A stretch of DNA of 64,000 nt, from positions 1,178,001-1,242,000 of the forward strand of contig NZ_JADBEM010000001.1 of NCBI RefSeq assembly GCF_014873875.1. Reading direction: 5' to 3'. The position numbers and the translations under genes were made by a program. Shown piece after piece: positions 51,886 through 60,683 of this stretch. The notes under the pieces were generated by a model that was given only the letters and a program-made list of their open reading frames with translations, was not told where the DNA came from and ran no database searches. Source of the stretch: Actinopolymorpha pittospori. GTDB taxonomy: Bacteria; Actinomycetota; Actinomycetes; Propionibacteriales; Actinopolymorphaceae. Position 1 is the stretch's first letter. Each line of letters opens with the position of its first letter.

Positions 51886-52413
51886 TCAGGTTTCCGCCAG
51901 GACTCGAACCTGGGGGAAGATCGCGTGCAGGAGGCCCGGAAACGAGGCTTCCATTTCCGCGGTGCGCAGGACGTTGAGGGCTTGCCCGCCTTCACGATGG
52001 GTGGCGATGATGCCCGCTTCGCGGAGGATCTTGAAGTGGTGGCTGAGGGTGCTCTTGGCCACCGTGGTGTCGAAGCGGCCGCACGCGATCGCCGCGTCCG
52101 ACTCCCTCAATTGCCGGACGAGGTCCAGGCGCACCGGGTCCGCAAGTGCGTTCAGTTTCGCGTCCCTGAGCAGTTGCCGGTAGTAGCGCGGCGTGTAGGA
52201 GCGTCCGGTGGAGGTGTCCCGCAGGACGACCTCCCGGTTGCCGAACACCTCGGGGTCGGCCGCGGACATGTAGGTGGTCGGGGCGGACCGGTACAGGCGC
52301 GAACTGCTGGCGGCGTTACGCGGCGTCGCGGGGTACTCGAAGTTCTGGACGTTGAGCCCGGTGAACAGGACGGGGTCTTTAATAGCTGAATTTGAGTTGT
52401 CATTAGCTGTCAT
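51886..52413 (-). pseudogene. Chimera: lipase C-terminal piece fused to an ArsR-type HTH domain
   Basis: One open frame of 175 codons made from three sources. Residues 1-12 come from the IS607 left end. Residues about 13-87 are an internal part of an LCAT/lipase-type protein (FTGLNVQNFEYPATPRNAAS, SAPTTYMSAADPEVFG, DTSTGRSYTP), whose N-terminus lies beyond the transposons at 59679-60152. Residues 88-165 are an ArsR-family winged helix without its first helices (ALADPVRLDLVRQL, VAKSTLSHHFKILREAGIIA). The last residues read through a tRNA-T-arm-like stretch. The ArsR DNA-reading part is intact, but the protein is unlikely to be made as a normal regulator. Confidence 0.7.
51897..51913 (-). other. 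tRNA T-arm-like hairpin
   Basis: On the minus strand CCAGG-TTCGAGT-CCTGG has the exact form of a tRNA T stem-loop, at the 3' end of the chimeric ArsR frame. No matching anticodon or D arm precedes it, so no tRNA is called. It may be a tRNA 3' relic, such as an integration scar, or chance. Confidence 0.2.
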
Positions 52414-52424
52414 ATAGTAGTGAC

Positions 52425-52994
52425 GTGAATTTGAAGGAGTGGGCGACTTCCCAGGGCGTCAGCTACGCCACTGCGCTGCGGTGGTACAAGGCTGGGAAGT
52501 TGCCCGTTCCCGCCTACCAGGCCGGGCGGTTGATCGTCATCGGTGAGCCTGGAGTCGCTGCAACTGCGACCGTGGCCGTCTACGCCCGTGTCTCTTCAAG
52601 CGACCAGAGCGCCGACCTCGACCGGCAGGTAGCTCGGGTGTCGGCGTGGGCCACAGCCAACGGCTACCAAGTTGGCAAGATCGTGACCGAGGTCGCCTCC
52701 GCGCTCAACGGGAAGCCTCAGAAGTTCCTCGCGCTGCTTCGTGATCCCTCAGTTTCGACAATCATCGTTGAGCACCGCGACTGCCTCGCCCGCTTCGGTG
52801 CCGAATACGTGGAGGCCGCGCTCGCGGCATCAGGGCGGCGTCTGGTCGTGGCGGACCCGTCTGAGGTTGATGAGGATCTGGTTCGGGACGTGACCGAGAT
52901 CCTGACCTCATTGTGCGCACGGCTCTACGGTCGCCGCGGCGCCGCCAACCGCGCGGCTCGTGCGGTTGTCGCGCTCTCCGAGGACCCGGCGTGA
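52425..52994 (+). CDS. tnpA: IS607 serine transposase TnpA
   Basis: A 189-residue serine recombinase. An N-terminal MerR-like HTH (WATSQGVSYATALRWYKAGK) precedes the resolvase-type catalytic domain with the nucleophile Ser in YARVSSSDQSADLDRQV. Then come VASALNGKPQKFLALLRDP, a specificity helix region EHRDCLARFGAEYV, and a C-terminal helix. This HTH-first order marks IS607. It is intact and its stop overlaps the original tnpB GTG at 52991. It could act on its own ends or on other IS607 copies. Confidence 0.9.
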   Translation: MNLKEWATSQGVSYATALRWYKAGKLPVPAYQAGRLIVIGEPGVAATATVAVYARVSSSDQSADLDRQVARVSAWATANGYQVGKIVTEVASALNGKPQKFLALLRDPSVSTIIVEHRDCLARFGAEYVEAALAASGRRLVVADPSEVDEDLVRDVTEILTSLCARLYGRRGAANRAARAVVALSEDPA

Positions 52995-53020
52995 CCCTGC
53001 TGGGGTACAAGTACGCACTC
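52991..53020 (+). pseudogene. First ten codons of IS607 tnpB
   Basis: GTG at 52991 followed by TLLGYKYAL is the usual TnpB N-terminus. It is cut by the left end of the IS3 element at 53021. The protein resumes at 58494 after a loss of roughly 40-50 residues. Confidence 0.65.
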
Positions 53021-53050
53021 TGTCAAGCCCCGGGTTTCGTGGAGACTGAT

Positions 53051-53486
53051 TTAGTTGGTTCCTGCCGCGGCCAAGACCGGGTTGGTCTGGGCGTGTGATG
53101 CCGTGCCGGCATCGGTCTGGGACGCTTTGGTGACGTCGTGGTGGTGGCCATGCTGGGCGTCGGGCTGCTCGTCGTGGTCGTCAGGGTCGGTGGCCTGACG
53201 GGCCCAGTAGGCGGCCTCGTACTCGGCGGGCGGGACGTGCCCGAGCTCGCCGTGCAGGCGTCGTTGGTTGTACCAGTCGGCCCACTCCGCGACCGCGATC
53301 TCAAGGTCGTCGATCCCGCGCCACGGTCCCTTCCGCCGACGCGCTGGACCGCGGACGAGCTCGGCCTTGAACAGCGAGTTCAGCGCCTCGGCCATGGCAT
53401 TGTCGTAGCTGTCTCCTCTACTTCCAACCGACGCGACCGCGTCGGCCTCCTCCAGCCGCTGGGTGTAGCGCAACGCGCGGTATTGC
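53051..53486 (-). pseudogene. IS3 orfB transposase, C-terminal part
   Basis: Continues orfB with QYRALRYTQRLEEADAVASV, GDSYDNAMAEALNSLFKAE (the catalytic Glu), DDLEIAVAEWADWYNQRRLH and a His/Asp-rich tail. It joins in frame to HHSDRGVQ at about 57499 if the IS30 is removed, so the interruption is clean. Confidence 0.82.
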
Positions 53487-53516
53487 TTAGGTTCAAGGGG
53501 TCGTAGCAACACCGTC

Positions 53517-54010
53517 CTAGGAAACTAAGGATAGGTGGTCTTTGAACGCTTCGGCGGGTGTTCTCCATCCGAGTGTTTTGCGGGGACGTGTGTTGAGGGT
53601 GGAGGCTATGGCGTCGAGGTCGGTGATGCTGTGCCGCGACAGGTCGGTTCCTTTGGGGAAGTACTGGCGCAGCAGGCCGTTGGTGTTCTCGTTGGTGCCG
53701 CGCTGCCAGGGTGAATGGGGGTCGCAGAAGTAGATGTCCAGACCGGTTTGGAGTTTCAGCTGTAGGTGTTGAGCCATCTCGGCTCCTTGGTCCCAGGTCA
53801 ACGAGCGGCGCAACTGCTCGGGCAGGCCGCCGATCTGGGCCGCGATCGCGTCGCGCACCGCCAACGCGCCGTGTCCGGCTAACGGTGGGCCGTTCTTCGT
53901 CGGTAGGGTGAGTCCGTAGCTCTCCATCCGCGGCAGGTGCAGCAGGACGGTGAACCGCGTGGTGCGCTCGACAAGCGTCCCGATTGCCGATTGGTTGAGT
54001 CCGATGATGA
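53517..54010 (-). pseudogene. IS30 transposase, 3' exon
   Basis: After the intron the frame reads [20 protein letters not shown], then the second catalytic Asp in [12 protein letters not shown] and the Glu region [20 protein letters not shown], ending at 53517. It is in frame with the 5' exon once positions 54011-56568 are spliced out. The transposase is thus intact at the RNA level if the intron splices. Confidence 0.85.
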
Positions 54011-56568
54011 GTCGGGTAGCGGGGACGCATTACTGCGTCCCCGCCCCCTCAGAACCGTGCAAGCAGCTATTCACCGCACACGGCTCAAGCAAGCCCGAAA
54101 GGCGCACCGGCAGGAGAAGGTGCGGGACTCGTCATCACGGCGGCTCCGTTCCGCCGTTGACAATGGGTGTGGAGGAGACGGACTCGTTGATCGCCAGGCG
54201 TGCTCTCCTCCGGGAATGCGATGTATTGCTTGGAGATCGCCTTCCGGATGACGACCCGCCATGCTTCCCATTCTTGTGGGCTTTGTGGCGGGTGGTCGGC
54301 GTGCAGCAGGAGCCCTCCGCAGACCGAGCAGCGGCCGTGTTGAGCCTGTAGGAGGCGCACGGTCATAGCGGCGACTGGCAGAGGTGTTCCCTTGCGGCGC
54401 CGCTGAGCCCAGTATGACTCCAGGGTGGGGTCGTCCGGGGACGCCTTCCCCTTGACCAACTGGTGCCGGACTATCTTCGTCCAGGAGAACTTGAGCAGGT
54501 AGGCGCCGCTGTCGCGGTCACCGAACACCCATCGGTCCCTCCTGGTCTTGTTGAACCGGCCGAAGTACTTGTCGCAGATCCAGTGCTTCGGCTTGTTCGG
54601 GTGGCCGTGCTTGGCCCACTTGTAAGCGAGCTTCCACATGTAGCTGTCCAGCGCCGTGAAGATTTCGCTGGACACCACCGTCCGGTAATAGGCCGACCAA
54701 CCCCGCACAATCGGGTTGATCTTCTTGAGTACCGCACCAGCGTTGGCCCCTCGCAGGGCCAGCATTTCGGTGCGCAGCCGTTCCCGGATCCGTCGTTGAG
54801 CCGCTGCACTCGGTTTGATCAGCAGCTTGCCGTGATAGCGGCGGACATTGAATCCCAGGAAGTCGAACCCGCTCTCCGCGTGGACAATGCGTGTCTTGCC
54901 CTCGTGGAAGGCGAGCCCCCGGGGCGTCAGCCATACCGCCAGCCGTTCCTTGACCTGTTCGGCCTGCTCACGGCTGGTGCACATCGCGACAAAATCATCT
55001 GCGTACCGCACCAGCACGGGGCTACCGCTCTGCGCACTCCCGGCATCTCTGCCGGAGGTGTAATAGCGGACCCCTGCGGCTTCCTCCATCCCATGCAAGG
55101 CCACGTTGAAGAGCAAAGGGCTAATAACCCCGCCCTGCGGAGTTCCCTCCTCGGTCGGGGCGAACCGACCGCGATCCACGACCCCGGACTTCAGCCACTG
55201 CCGGACCAGTCCCCGGGCTGGGAAGGTGCCGAGCGCCGCCATGAGCCGGGCATGGTCGATACGGTCGAATGCCGCCGTCAGGTCAGCGTCGAGCACCCAC
55301 GCACGCTGCGGGTTCTTCCCGTTGAGCGTGGAGTAGATGGCCCCGATCGCGTCGTGACAGCCGCGGCCAGGCCGGAAGCCATACGACTTCGGCTCGAACC
55401 GCGCTTCCCACTCGGGCTCCAGTGCACCCAATGCCACAGCTTGCAGGCATCGGTCAACAATCACTGGAATCCCGAGCCCGCGCTTCTTCTTCGTCCCCGG
55501 CTTGGGGATAAACACCCGCTTGACGGGCCAGGGAATCCACGGTCGGGCACGGTGCTGGACCCAGTCGGCCAGAGCGGCCTTTGACTGGGAAAGCAACACC
55601 ACCTTCCCGTCGACTCCCGCCGTCGCACGTCCCGCGTTGATCTCCGTCACCCGTCGCACGCTCAGGAGCGTGTTCGAGCGGGACCGAAGCATCAGCTTCT
55701 GCAAATTGCGGACCTTCCTCAGGTCCCCTGCCTGCGATGCCGTGAAGATTCTCTGCCGCAGACGTCGTACGTCTTCCTCGACCCGCCGCCAGTCAACCGA
55801 CGCCCAGTCCAAGTCTTCGCCCTCGGGTCCGTTCACCAGCGCGGAGGCGGCAGAACGACCGAGGCCGTTCCGTCCCGCGATCAACATGGTGTCCAACTTG
55901 CCCCTCGGTTCCGTCGTCTTTCTTCAGTGATCTCTGCACAGGCTCACCTGGCCCACGTCAGCACCCTTTCGGGCCGGGCAGCACACCCGTATCCGGACGG
56001 TTATGCGGGGCGGCCGGCGGAGAGGCCGGCCATACTGCCCCGGGTTCCCGTTTCCTTTCGGCTTCCGGCATTGGCTTCTTGGGTCATCCTGTTCCCGCTG
56101 GGGAATTTAGCCTTCCTCACAGTCGGCCGACCGGGCTCCTAACAGCCCGGACCCCAACGGGGTTTCCACGTTCCACACGAATGAGATACGACCGGGGTGG
56201 GTGCTCCCTTTACCCCGAGGCGGCGGTGTCCACCTGGCCGGAGTGACCTCTACCAGCCAGCGCCTACCGCTTCACAACGGCTAGCCATACACCCCACTAA
56301 GAACTTCCATCGGCGAGGCTTGGGATCACGAGGCATCATCGGGAGTTCACTTTCGTTCACCCGTCCGGTCTTCCCCTTGCCTGTAACTCCCGGATGGAAC
56401 GGGAGTCCTTGGGCTTTCCCCTGAGCTTCGCACCACCCCGTTACCGGCGTCGCACGTCAAGGGCGGGGACGGGCCATACGGACACAGACCCGTGACTGCA
56501 CCTACGGCCTTATCAACCGCCTCTCCAACTGGACAGTCCACTCAAATTCGTGCGGCTTCGTGTCGCAC
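54011..56568 (-). mobile_element. Group II intron
   Basis: 2558 bp on the minus strand. The 5' end is GTGCGACA (56568 downward), matching the GUGYG consensus, and the 3' end is AC at 54011. Domain V is recognisable at 54052-54086 (GAGCCGTGTGC ... GCACGGTTC). Domain VI is an 11-bp stem at 54019-54044, extended by GGG/CCC with a bulged TA; the A seven bases from the 3' end is the likely branch point. The 672 bases at 55897-56568 hold no gene and must contain domains I to III and part of IV. It sits within the first catalytic Asp motif of the IS30 transposase (HWEGD/LIIG). Confidence 0.9.
54085..55896 (-). CDS. ltrA: Group II intron-encoded reverse transcriptase/maturase with HNH endonuclease
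   Basis: A 603-residue intron protein that helps splicing and drives retrohoming. The reverse-transcriptase domain includes RRVFIP-type KRVFIPKPGTKKKRGLGIP, YGFRPGRGCHDAI, VLDADLTAAFDRIDH, TPQGGVISPLLFN and the catalytic LVRYADDFVAMC. A maturase X domain follows (FDFLGFNVRRY, IVRGWSAYYRTVV). The C-terminal HNH-type zinc-binding endonuclease shows GRCSVCGGLLLHADH and LLHTHCQRRNG. The TTG start at 55896 has GAGG six bases before it; ATG 55887 is the alternative. The frame is intact, so the intron may be mobile. Confidence 0.92.
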   Translation of the reverse strand: MDTMLIAGRNGLGRSAASALVNGPEGEDLDWASVDWRRVEEDVRRLRQRIFTASQAGDLRKVRNLQKLMLRSRSNTLLSVRRVTEINAGRATAGVDGKVVLLSQSKAALADWVQHRARPWIPWPVKRVFIPKPGTKKKRGLGIPVIVDRCLQAVALGALEPEWEARFEPKSYGFRPGRGCHDAIGAIYSTLNGKNPQRAWVLDADLTAAFDRIDHARLMAALGTFPARGLVRQWLKSGVVDRGRFAPTEEGTPQGGVISPLLFNVALHGMEEAAGVRYYTSGRDAGSAQSGSPVLVRYADDFVAMCTSREQAEQVKERLAVWLTPRGLAFHEGKTRIVHAESGFDFLGFNVRRYHGKLLIKPSAAAQRRIRERLRTEMLALRGANAGAVLKKINPIVRGWSAYYRTVVSSEIFTALDSYMWKLAYKWAKHGHPNKPKHWICDKYFGRFNKTRRDRWVFGDRDSGAYLLKFSWTKIVRHQLVKGKASPDDPTLESYWAQRRRKGTPLPVAAMTVRLLQAQHGRCSVCGGLLLHADHPPQSPQEWEAWRVVIRKAISKQYIAFPEESTPGDQRVRLLHTHCQRRNGAAVMTSPAPSPAGAPFGLA

Positions 56569-57454
56569 GGTCGCCTTCCCAATGCCCTGGAACGGCCCGG
56601 TCCTCAACCTCAGCAGGCCGGTTGGTGATCAGCACCTCGGGCGTGACGAACTTCTTGCCCCGTCCACGGGTGCGGGCGCGGGGAACTCGAAGGGCACGGC
56701 CAGTGCGTAGGCAGGCAGTCAACTCGCGCTTGAGGGCGCCACGCCCTTGGATGTATAGCGCCTGGTAGATCGTCTCGTGCGAGATCCGCATTGACTCATC
56801 ATCACCGAAGTCGACCTGCAGCCGCTTGCTGATCTGCTCTGGACTCCACGCAACTCCCCAGCGCCGGTCCGCGCGGCGGCCGTGACGCCTTCCCTTCCAC
56901 GGCACGTTCGGTCCCGGGATCGGCCGGCCCTCGGCGTCGCGGACCACTCCTGCCAGCCGCTGTTCGACATAGCGACGGAGCCGATCGTTGACGGCCAGCT
57001 TCGCGACCTTCGGGCGCTTACCGCGACTCTCGGCGTGCCACTGGGCAACGGATGCGCGGTAGTCCACACGCCCGCCGCGGGTGGCGGCGTTGCGGCGCAG
57101 CTCCCGAGAAATCGTCGAGGGGCTGCGACCCAGCTGTGAGGCGATCTGACGAAACCCATGGCCTTCGACTCTCAGCAGCGCGATCTCCTCACGCTCAGTG
57201 AACGACAGATACCGACCCGACGGCTCGGCAAGACTGATCGGTGGCATACCGCCACCCTCACGAAACCAGCGCGATCCCACCGGCACCGACACGCCGCACG
57301 CGACAGACGCGTCCTCACTCGACAATCCCTTCCTGACCTCACGCCAGAACCGTCGCTGAACCTCGCGAGCGTTGCCCCCTGGCCGACCCGACGACCGCAT
57401 CGCCGGCCTTCCCGTAACAGCTGTCGTCCATCCCGGCGGACGCCCCATCCACAC
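56569..57454 (-). pseudogene. IS30 transposase, 5' exon
   Basis: From the start at 57454 it reads the actinobacterial IS30 pattern: an N-terminal HTH region (REVQRRFWREVRKGLSSEDA, VPVGSRWFREGGGMPPISLA), a second HTH (FTEREEIALLRVEG, QIASQLGRSPSTISRELRRN), then the catalytic core opening in PGHWEGD. The exon ends at GGC GAC C, joining TC ATC ATC GGA of the 3' exon to restore HWEGDLIIG. The full spliced protein would be about 460 residues. Confidence 0.85.
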
Positions 57455-57498
57455 ACCTCCTCATCGAGGTGTTGCGACGACCACTGGAATCCGCCTTG

Positions 57499-58116
57499 CA
57501 CGCCTCTGTCGCTGTGATGGACCAGGCCGGCCACGTCCTGACTAGCGTGTTCACGCCGCCAGATACCCATCTGCAGCGCATCCAGTGCGAGCTCGGTATA
57601 CAGGCTGATCGACACCTGCCACCCGAGGATCATGCGGGAGTAGACGTCGAGCACGAAGGCCACATAGACCCACCCGTCCGCGGTGCGCACATAGGTCAGA
57701 TCGGCCACCCACAACTGGTTCGGACGTGACGCGGTGAAGTCGCGTCTGACCAGGTCACAGGGTCGCTCGGTCTCAGCGGCCGGCTTGGTGGTCCGGGGGT
57801 GCTTGTCCCGGGTGACGCCACGGACACCTTCGGCGCGCATCAGCCGTTCGACCGTGCACTTGGCCACCTGATGGCCCTGACGGCGCATCTCGTGCCACAC
57901 CTTCCTCGCGCCGTAGACCTCCAGGTTCTTCACATGCACCTCCTTGATCTGCTCGACCAGGATCTGGTCACGGACAGACCGAGCCGACGGCGGCCGGGAC
58001 TTGTGGGCGTAGTAGGTCGACGGCGCGATCTCAGCAGGCGTTCCCTTCAACGCCGTCAGGACCGGCTGGACGCCACCGTGCTCCGCTTCCACGGAGTCCA
58101 CGAACTCGACCTTCAA
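57499..58116 (-). pseudogene. IS3 orfB transposase, N-terminal part
   Basis: Reads the IS3 OrfB pattern (AEIAPSTYYAHKSRPPSARS, YGARKVWHEMRRQGHQVAKC, first catalytic Asp in LWVADLTYVRTADG, second Asp in LVHHSDRGVQ) and is cut by the IS30 right after the latter. The frame overlaps the end of orfA, fitting the usual -1 frameshift fusion. Confidence 0.83.
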
Positions 58117-58124
58117 CGCCGTGT

Positions 58125-58442
58125 CTATCGACTCGGACGGTCCAACTCCGCCGCGAAGAAAGACGCCGCCGACTTCAGAATCGAGTTCGCCCGGCGCAGC
58201 TCACGGTTCTCCCGCTCCAGCTCCGCGATCTTGGCCGCGTCCGATGTCGTCGTCCCCGGCGCCACCCCAGCGTCAACCTCAACCTGCTTCACCCACGTCC
58301 GCAACGCTTCCGGATGCACCCCGAGTTGGTCCGCGATCCGCTTCACCGCGCCCATCCGAGACCCCGGATCCTGCCGAGCCTCCACCGCCAACCGCGTGGC
58401 CCGCTCCCTCAACTCATCCGGGTACTTACGCTGCGCTGCCAT
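58125..58442 (-). CDS. IS3 orfA (HTH component of the transposase)
   Basis: A 105-residue OrfA. The HTH region (KYPDELRERATRLAVEARQD, RIADQLGVHPEALRTWVKQV) precedes a leucine-zipper-like coiled coil (IAELERENRELRRANSILKS). The start is ATG 58442 (MAAQRKYPDEL). It binds the IS3 ends, but OrfB is interrupted, so the element cannot transpose without a helper. Confidence 0.88.
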   Translation of the reverse strand: MAAQRKYPDELRERATRLAVEARQDPGSRMGAVKRIADQLGVHPEALRTWVKQVEVDAGVAPGTTTSDAAKIAELERENRELRRANSILKSAASFFAAELDRPSR

Positions 58443-58493
58443 CGTCCTCGTTCCTCCAGGCTTCGATGTCTCCATCTAACCCGGGGCGAGACA

Positions 58494-59657
58494 CCTCGTC
58501 TCAACTGGTCGTTGTACGCGCTGCGTAAGGACTGGAACCAGGCCAAGAACGACGTAGCGCCATGGTGGGCCGAGTACTCCAAAGAGTCCTACTCCTCCGG
58601 GCTCGATGCTCTGGCGGCTGCCTTGAAGAACTGGGGCGCTTCGCGCACCGGCAAGCGCAACGGTGCCCGCGTCGGGTTCCCTCGGTTCAAGTCCAAGCGC
58701 CGGGCTGTGCAGTCGTGCCGGTTCTCCACCGGAACTATCCGCTGTGAACAGCGGTACGCCGTACTGCCGCGCATCGGGCGGGTGAAGCTGCACGAGCACC
58801 CAACCAAGTTGCTCGCCGCGCTGGCTGAAGGGTCGGCGCGCATCATGTCCGCCACGATCCGTTTCGAACGTGGCCGCTGGTTCGTGTCCTTCACCGTGGA
58901 ACAGTCGCTTCCCGAACTCACACCCGCTCGGCCCGATGCGGCTATCGGCGTGGATCTTGGTATCAAGACCCTCGCGACCATCTCCGAAGGCCCACCCGTT
59001 GAGAACCCGCGTCACTACATCCAGGCCCAGCAGAAGCTGGCCCGCCTGTCCCGACGCGTGTCCCGCCGTCGCGGCCCGGACCGGCGTAGTGGCCAGGCCG
59101 CGTCGAAGCGGTGGCAGCGCGCCAACGCCCAGCGCAACCGGGTGCATCACCATGTCGCTGACCAGCGGCGCGACGCCATACACAAGCTGACCACCCGGCT
59201 CGCGTCCACCTACGCCACGGTCGTGGTCGAGGACCTGAATGTCACCGGGATGATGTCCAACCGCCGCCTTGCCCGCCACGTTGCCGACGCCGGTTTTGGC
59301 GAGTTCCGGCGCCAACTGGAGTACAAGGCCGAACGGTTCGGCAGCCGGGTAATCGTGGCGGACAGGTGGTTCCCGTCAAGCAAGACCTGTTCGGGCTGCG
59401 GAGCAGTGAAAGCCAAGCTGCTCCTGTCCGAACGCGACTACGTCTGTAAGACCTGCGATCTGATCATGGACCGCGACGCGAACGCGGCCAGGAACCTTGT
59501 CGCACTGGCAGTCGCCGCGAGTAGTGCGGAGACGTTAAACGGACGTAGAGCCGACCAGAAGACCCGGGTTACCGGGCAGGTGGCTGAGAAACGTCAACCG
59601 GGCACGGCATCTGCCCCTCAGGCCCGGACTCCTTCGCCAGAAGGTGCAGGTGTATAG
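58494..59657 (+). pseudogene. tnpB: IS607 TnpB RNA-guided nuclease, N-terminally truncated
   Basis: About 387 codons of TnpB, the Cas12 relative that uses a guide RNA from the element's 3' end. Present are RLNWSLYALRKDWNQAKND, RVGFPRFKSKRRAVQSCRFS, RuvC Asp in IGVDLGIKTLA, RuvC Glu in VVVEDLNVTGM, the zinc finger CSGCG ... CKTCD and the last Asp in MDRDANAARN. The first about 50 residues are missing or displaced to 52991, cut by the IS3. Translation would need an internal start, so activity is doubtful although the catalytic core is intact. The tail (GTASAPQARTPSPEGAGV) may overlap the omega-RNA region. Confidence 0.85.
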
Positions 59658-59678
59658 CTAATGACTACTCACTTGCAA

Positions 59679-60152
59679 CGGTGAGCCGCCCGTCGTACCC
59701 GGCCGCGACGCGGATGCTCGTGTTCCGCACGTACCCCGCCGACTCCAACCTGTCATACATCGGCTCGTAGAAGGGAGCGCTGCCGGTCCGTCCGTAGTCC
59801 TTGACACGGCGTCGACCCCGGGCTGGTCGGAGAACCTCGACGGCATCGGCTTCGCGGGATCCCGGTCATAGCGGAGCGTGAGCAGCTTGTCCTGGCAGAC
59901 CTGGTTGAACGTCCGGCTCGGATGGCTGTTGCGGTACCAGTCCTCGAACCTGCCGGAGCGAGGGCACTCCGGCGCGGTCGTCTGGTTGTGCACCGTCACC
60001 GAGAGCTTGGTGAGGTGGAACGCCGGGAAGAGGATCACCGGTGCGCCGACCGGAGCCGCGGACGCCGGAGCCGATGCCGAGACCGAACTCAGTACCAGGG
60101 CCAGCACGGCGAGGGCGACACCTGCCATCCGGCGCGGCGCACGCGCCGGCAC
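59679..60152 (-). pseudogene. LCAT/lipase-type secreted acyltransferase, N-terminal part
   Basis: The start is near GTG 60152 or ATG 60128. A signal segment (VALAVLALVLSSVSASAPA) and cleavage site near ASAAPV lead into PVILFPAFHLTKLSVTVHNQ, CPRSGRFEDWYRNSHPSRTF and LLTLRYDRD. A frameshift follows near 59812, beyond which the other frame gives VKDYGRTGSAPFYEPMYDRL and VRNTSIRV before the IS607 end. This is the N-terminus of an LCAT/phospholipase-like alpha/beta hydrolase. The middle part with the GHS nucleophile motif is missing. The C-terminal piece lies at 52153-52413. Confidence 0.7.
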
Positions 60153-60364
60153 ACCCCGGTCGTAGCGTCCCCGCTCCGCGCATACCACCCCCATCGGGTA
60201 CGGCCCGGAACTTCTCGCCAACCCGGCGGATCCGTCGGTGCTTCTTCTGCCGGCACCGTAGACACAGGCCCCCGCTGGGAGCACGGGACGACCGGCCCGA
60301 CCAGTCGGGGACCCAGCGCGTAGGAGTGCCAAGCGAGACCGTATGAGTTACTGCACAGGACAGA

Positions 60365-60385
60365 CCCCCGGGGTGGGGCCGGGGG
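60365..60385. terminator. GC-rich hairpin, likely terminator
   Basis: CCCCCGG (60365-60371), a seven-base loop and CCGGGGG (60379-60385) lie just downstream of the minus-strand small ORF at 60405-60542. Confidence 0.5.
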
Positions 60386-60404
60386 CCTCTCCGCTACTGA
60401 TCGA

Positions 60405-60542
60405 TCAGAACTGGTCGGCGAAGTGGCCGATCGGGTCGCCCGCGGAGGTCTTGAACTGCTCGACCGTAGGGACCTGCTCGGCCAGCTGAACGCTCGAGGA
60501 CCCGTTGCCGCACGAGCTGCCATTGCCGGGGGTGTACTGCAT
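60405..60542 (-). CDS. Small ORF, 45 aa, Ser/Gly-rich N-terminus
   Basis: ATG 60542, with AGGAAGG about 12 bases upstream, opens 45 codons to TGA 60405-60407, followed by a terminator hairpin. The peptide begins MQYTPGNGSSCGNGSSSVQL and ends in a more ordered half (VPTVEQFKTSAGDPIGHFA). One Cys, many Ser and Gly. No family is recognised. The gene-like spacing and its place beside DUF397 genes support a real small protein; a peptide precursor is one idea but nothing proves it. Confidence 0.5.
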   Translation of the reverse strand: MQYTPGNGSSCGNGSSSVQLAEQVPTVEQFKTSAGDPIGHFADQF

Positions 60543-60683
60543 GGTGGTGCGTGCCTTCCTGTGAGTGCGGGCCCGGGGCAGGGTCCTTGCGTGGGGCCTG
60601 TCCCGGGCACCTGCCTTGCTGCCCGCCGCCGTTGCGTTGTCGAGCCCTCTGTCAGGTCTCGCGGCGACAGGACACCTGTGGGG

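Larger units (their letters stand above)
53487..57495 (-). mobile_element. IS30-family element carrying a group II intron
   Basis: End sequences GTTCAAGGGGTCGTAGCAACACC (written in two parts: GTTCAAGGGGTCG then TAGCAACACC) and the complement of the right end match in 19 of 23 bases. TTGC (GCAA on the minus strand) occurs at both junctions, giving a short target duplication within IS3 orfB. Excluding the 2558-bp intron, the element is about 1.45 kb. Exact end bases are uncertain by one or two positions. Confidence 0.8.
53021..58493 (-). mobile_element. IS3-family element, interrupted by IS30
   Basis: Terminal inverted repeats TGTCAAGCCCCGGG (left, from 53021) and the complement of ...CCCGGGGCGAGACA (right, to 58493) match in most of about 27 positions and share TGGAGAC inward. 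orfA and the two halves of orfB lie on the minus strand. Without the IS30 the element is about 1.46 kb, normal for IS3. It sits inside IS607 tnpB. Confidence 0.85.
52385..59680 (+). mobile_element. IS607-family element, interrupted by nested IS3, IS30 and a group II intron
   Basis: tnpA (52425-52994) and tnpB (52991-53020 plus 58494-59657) overlap by GTGA in the original layout and belong together; 5.5 kb of other elements now separate them. The left end carries GTCATTAGCTGTCATATAGT and the right end TAGCTAATGACTACTC, a short inverted similarity. IS607 elements lack true inverted repeats and target duplications, so the ends are approximate. The element splits an LCAT/lipase-type gene whose two parts lie on either side. 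Confidence 0.8.
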
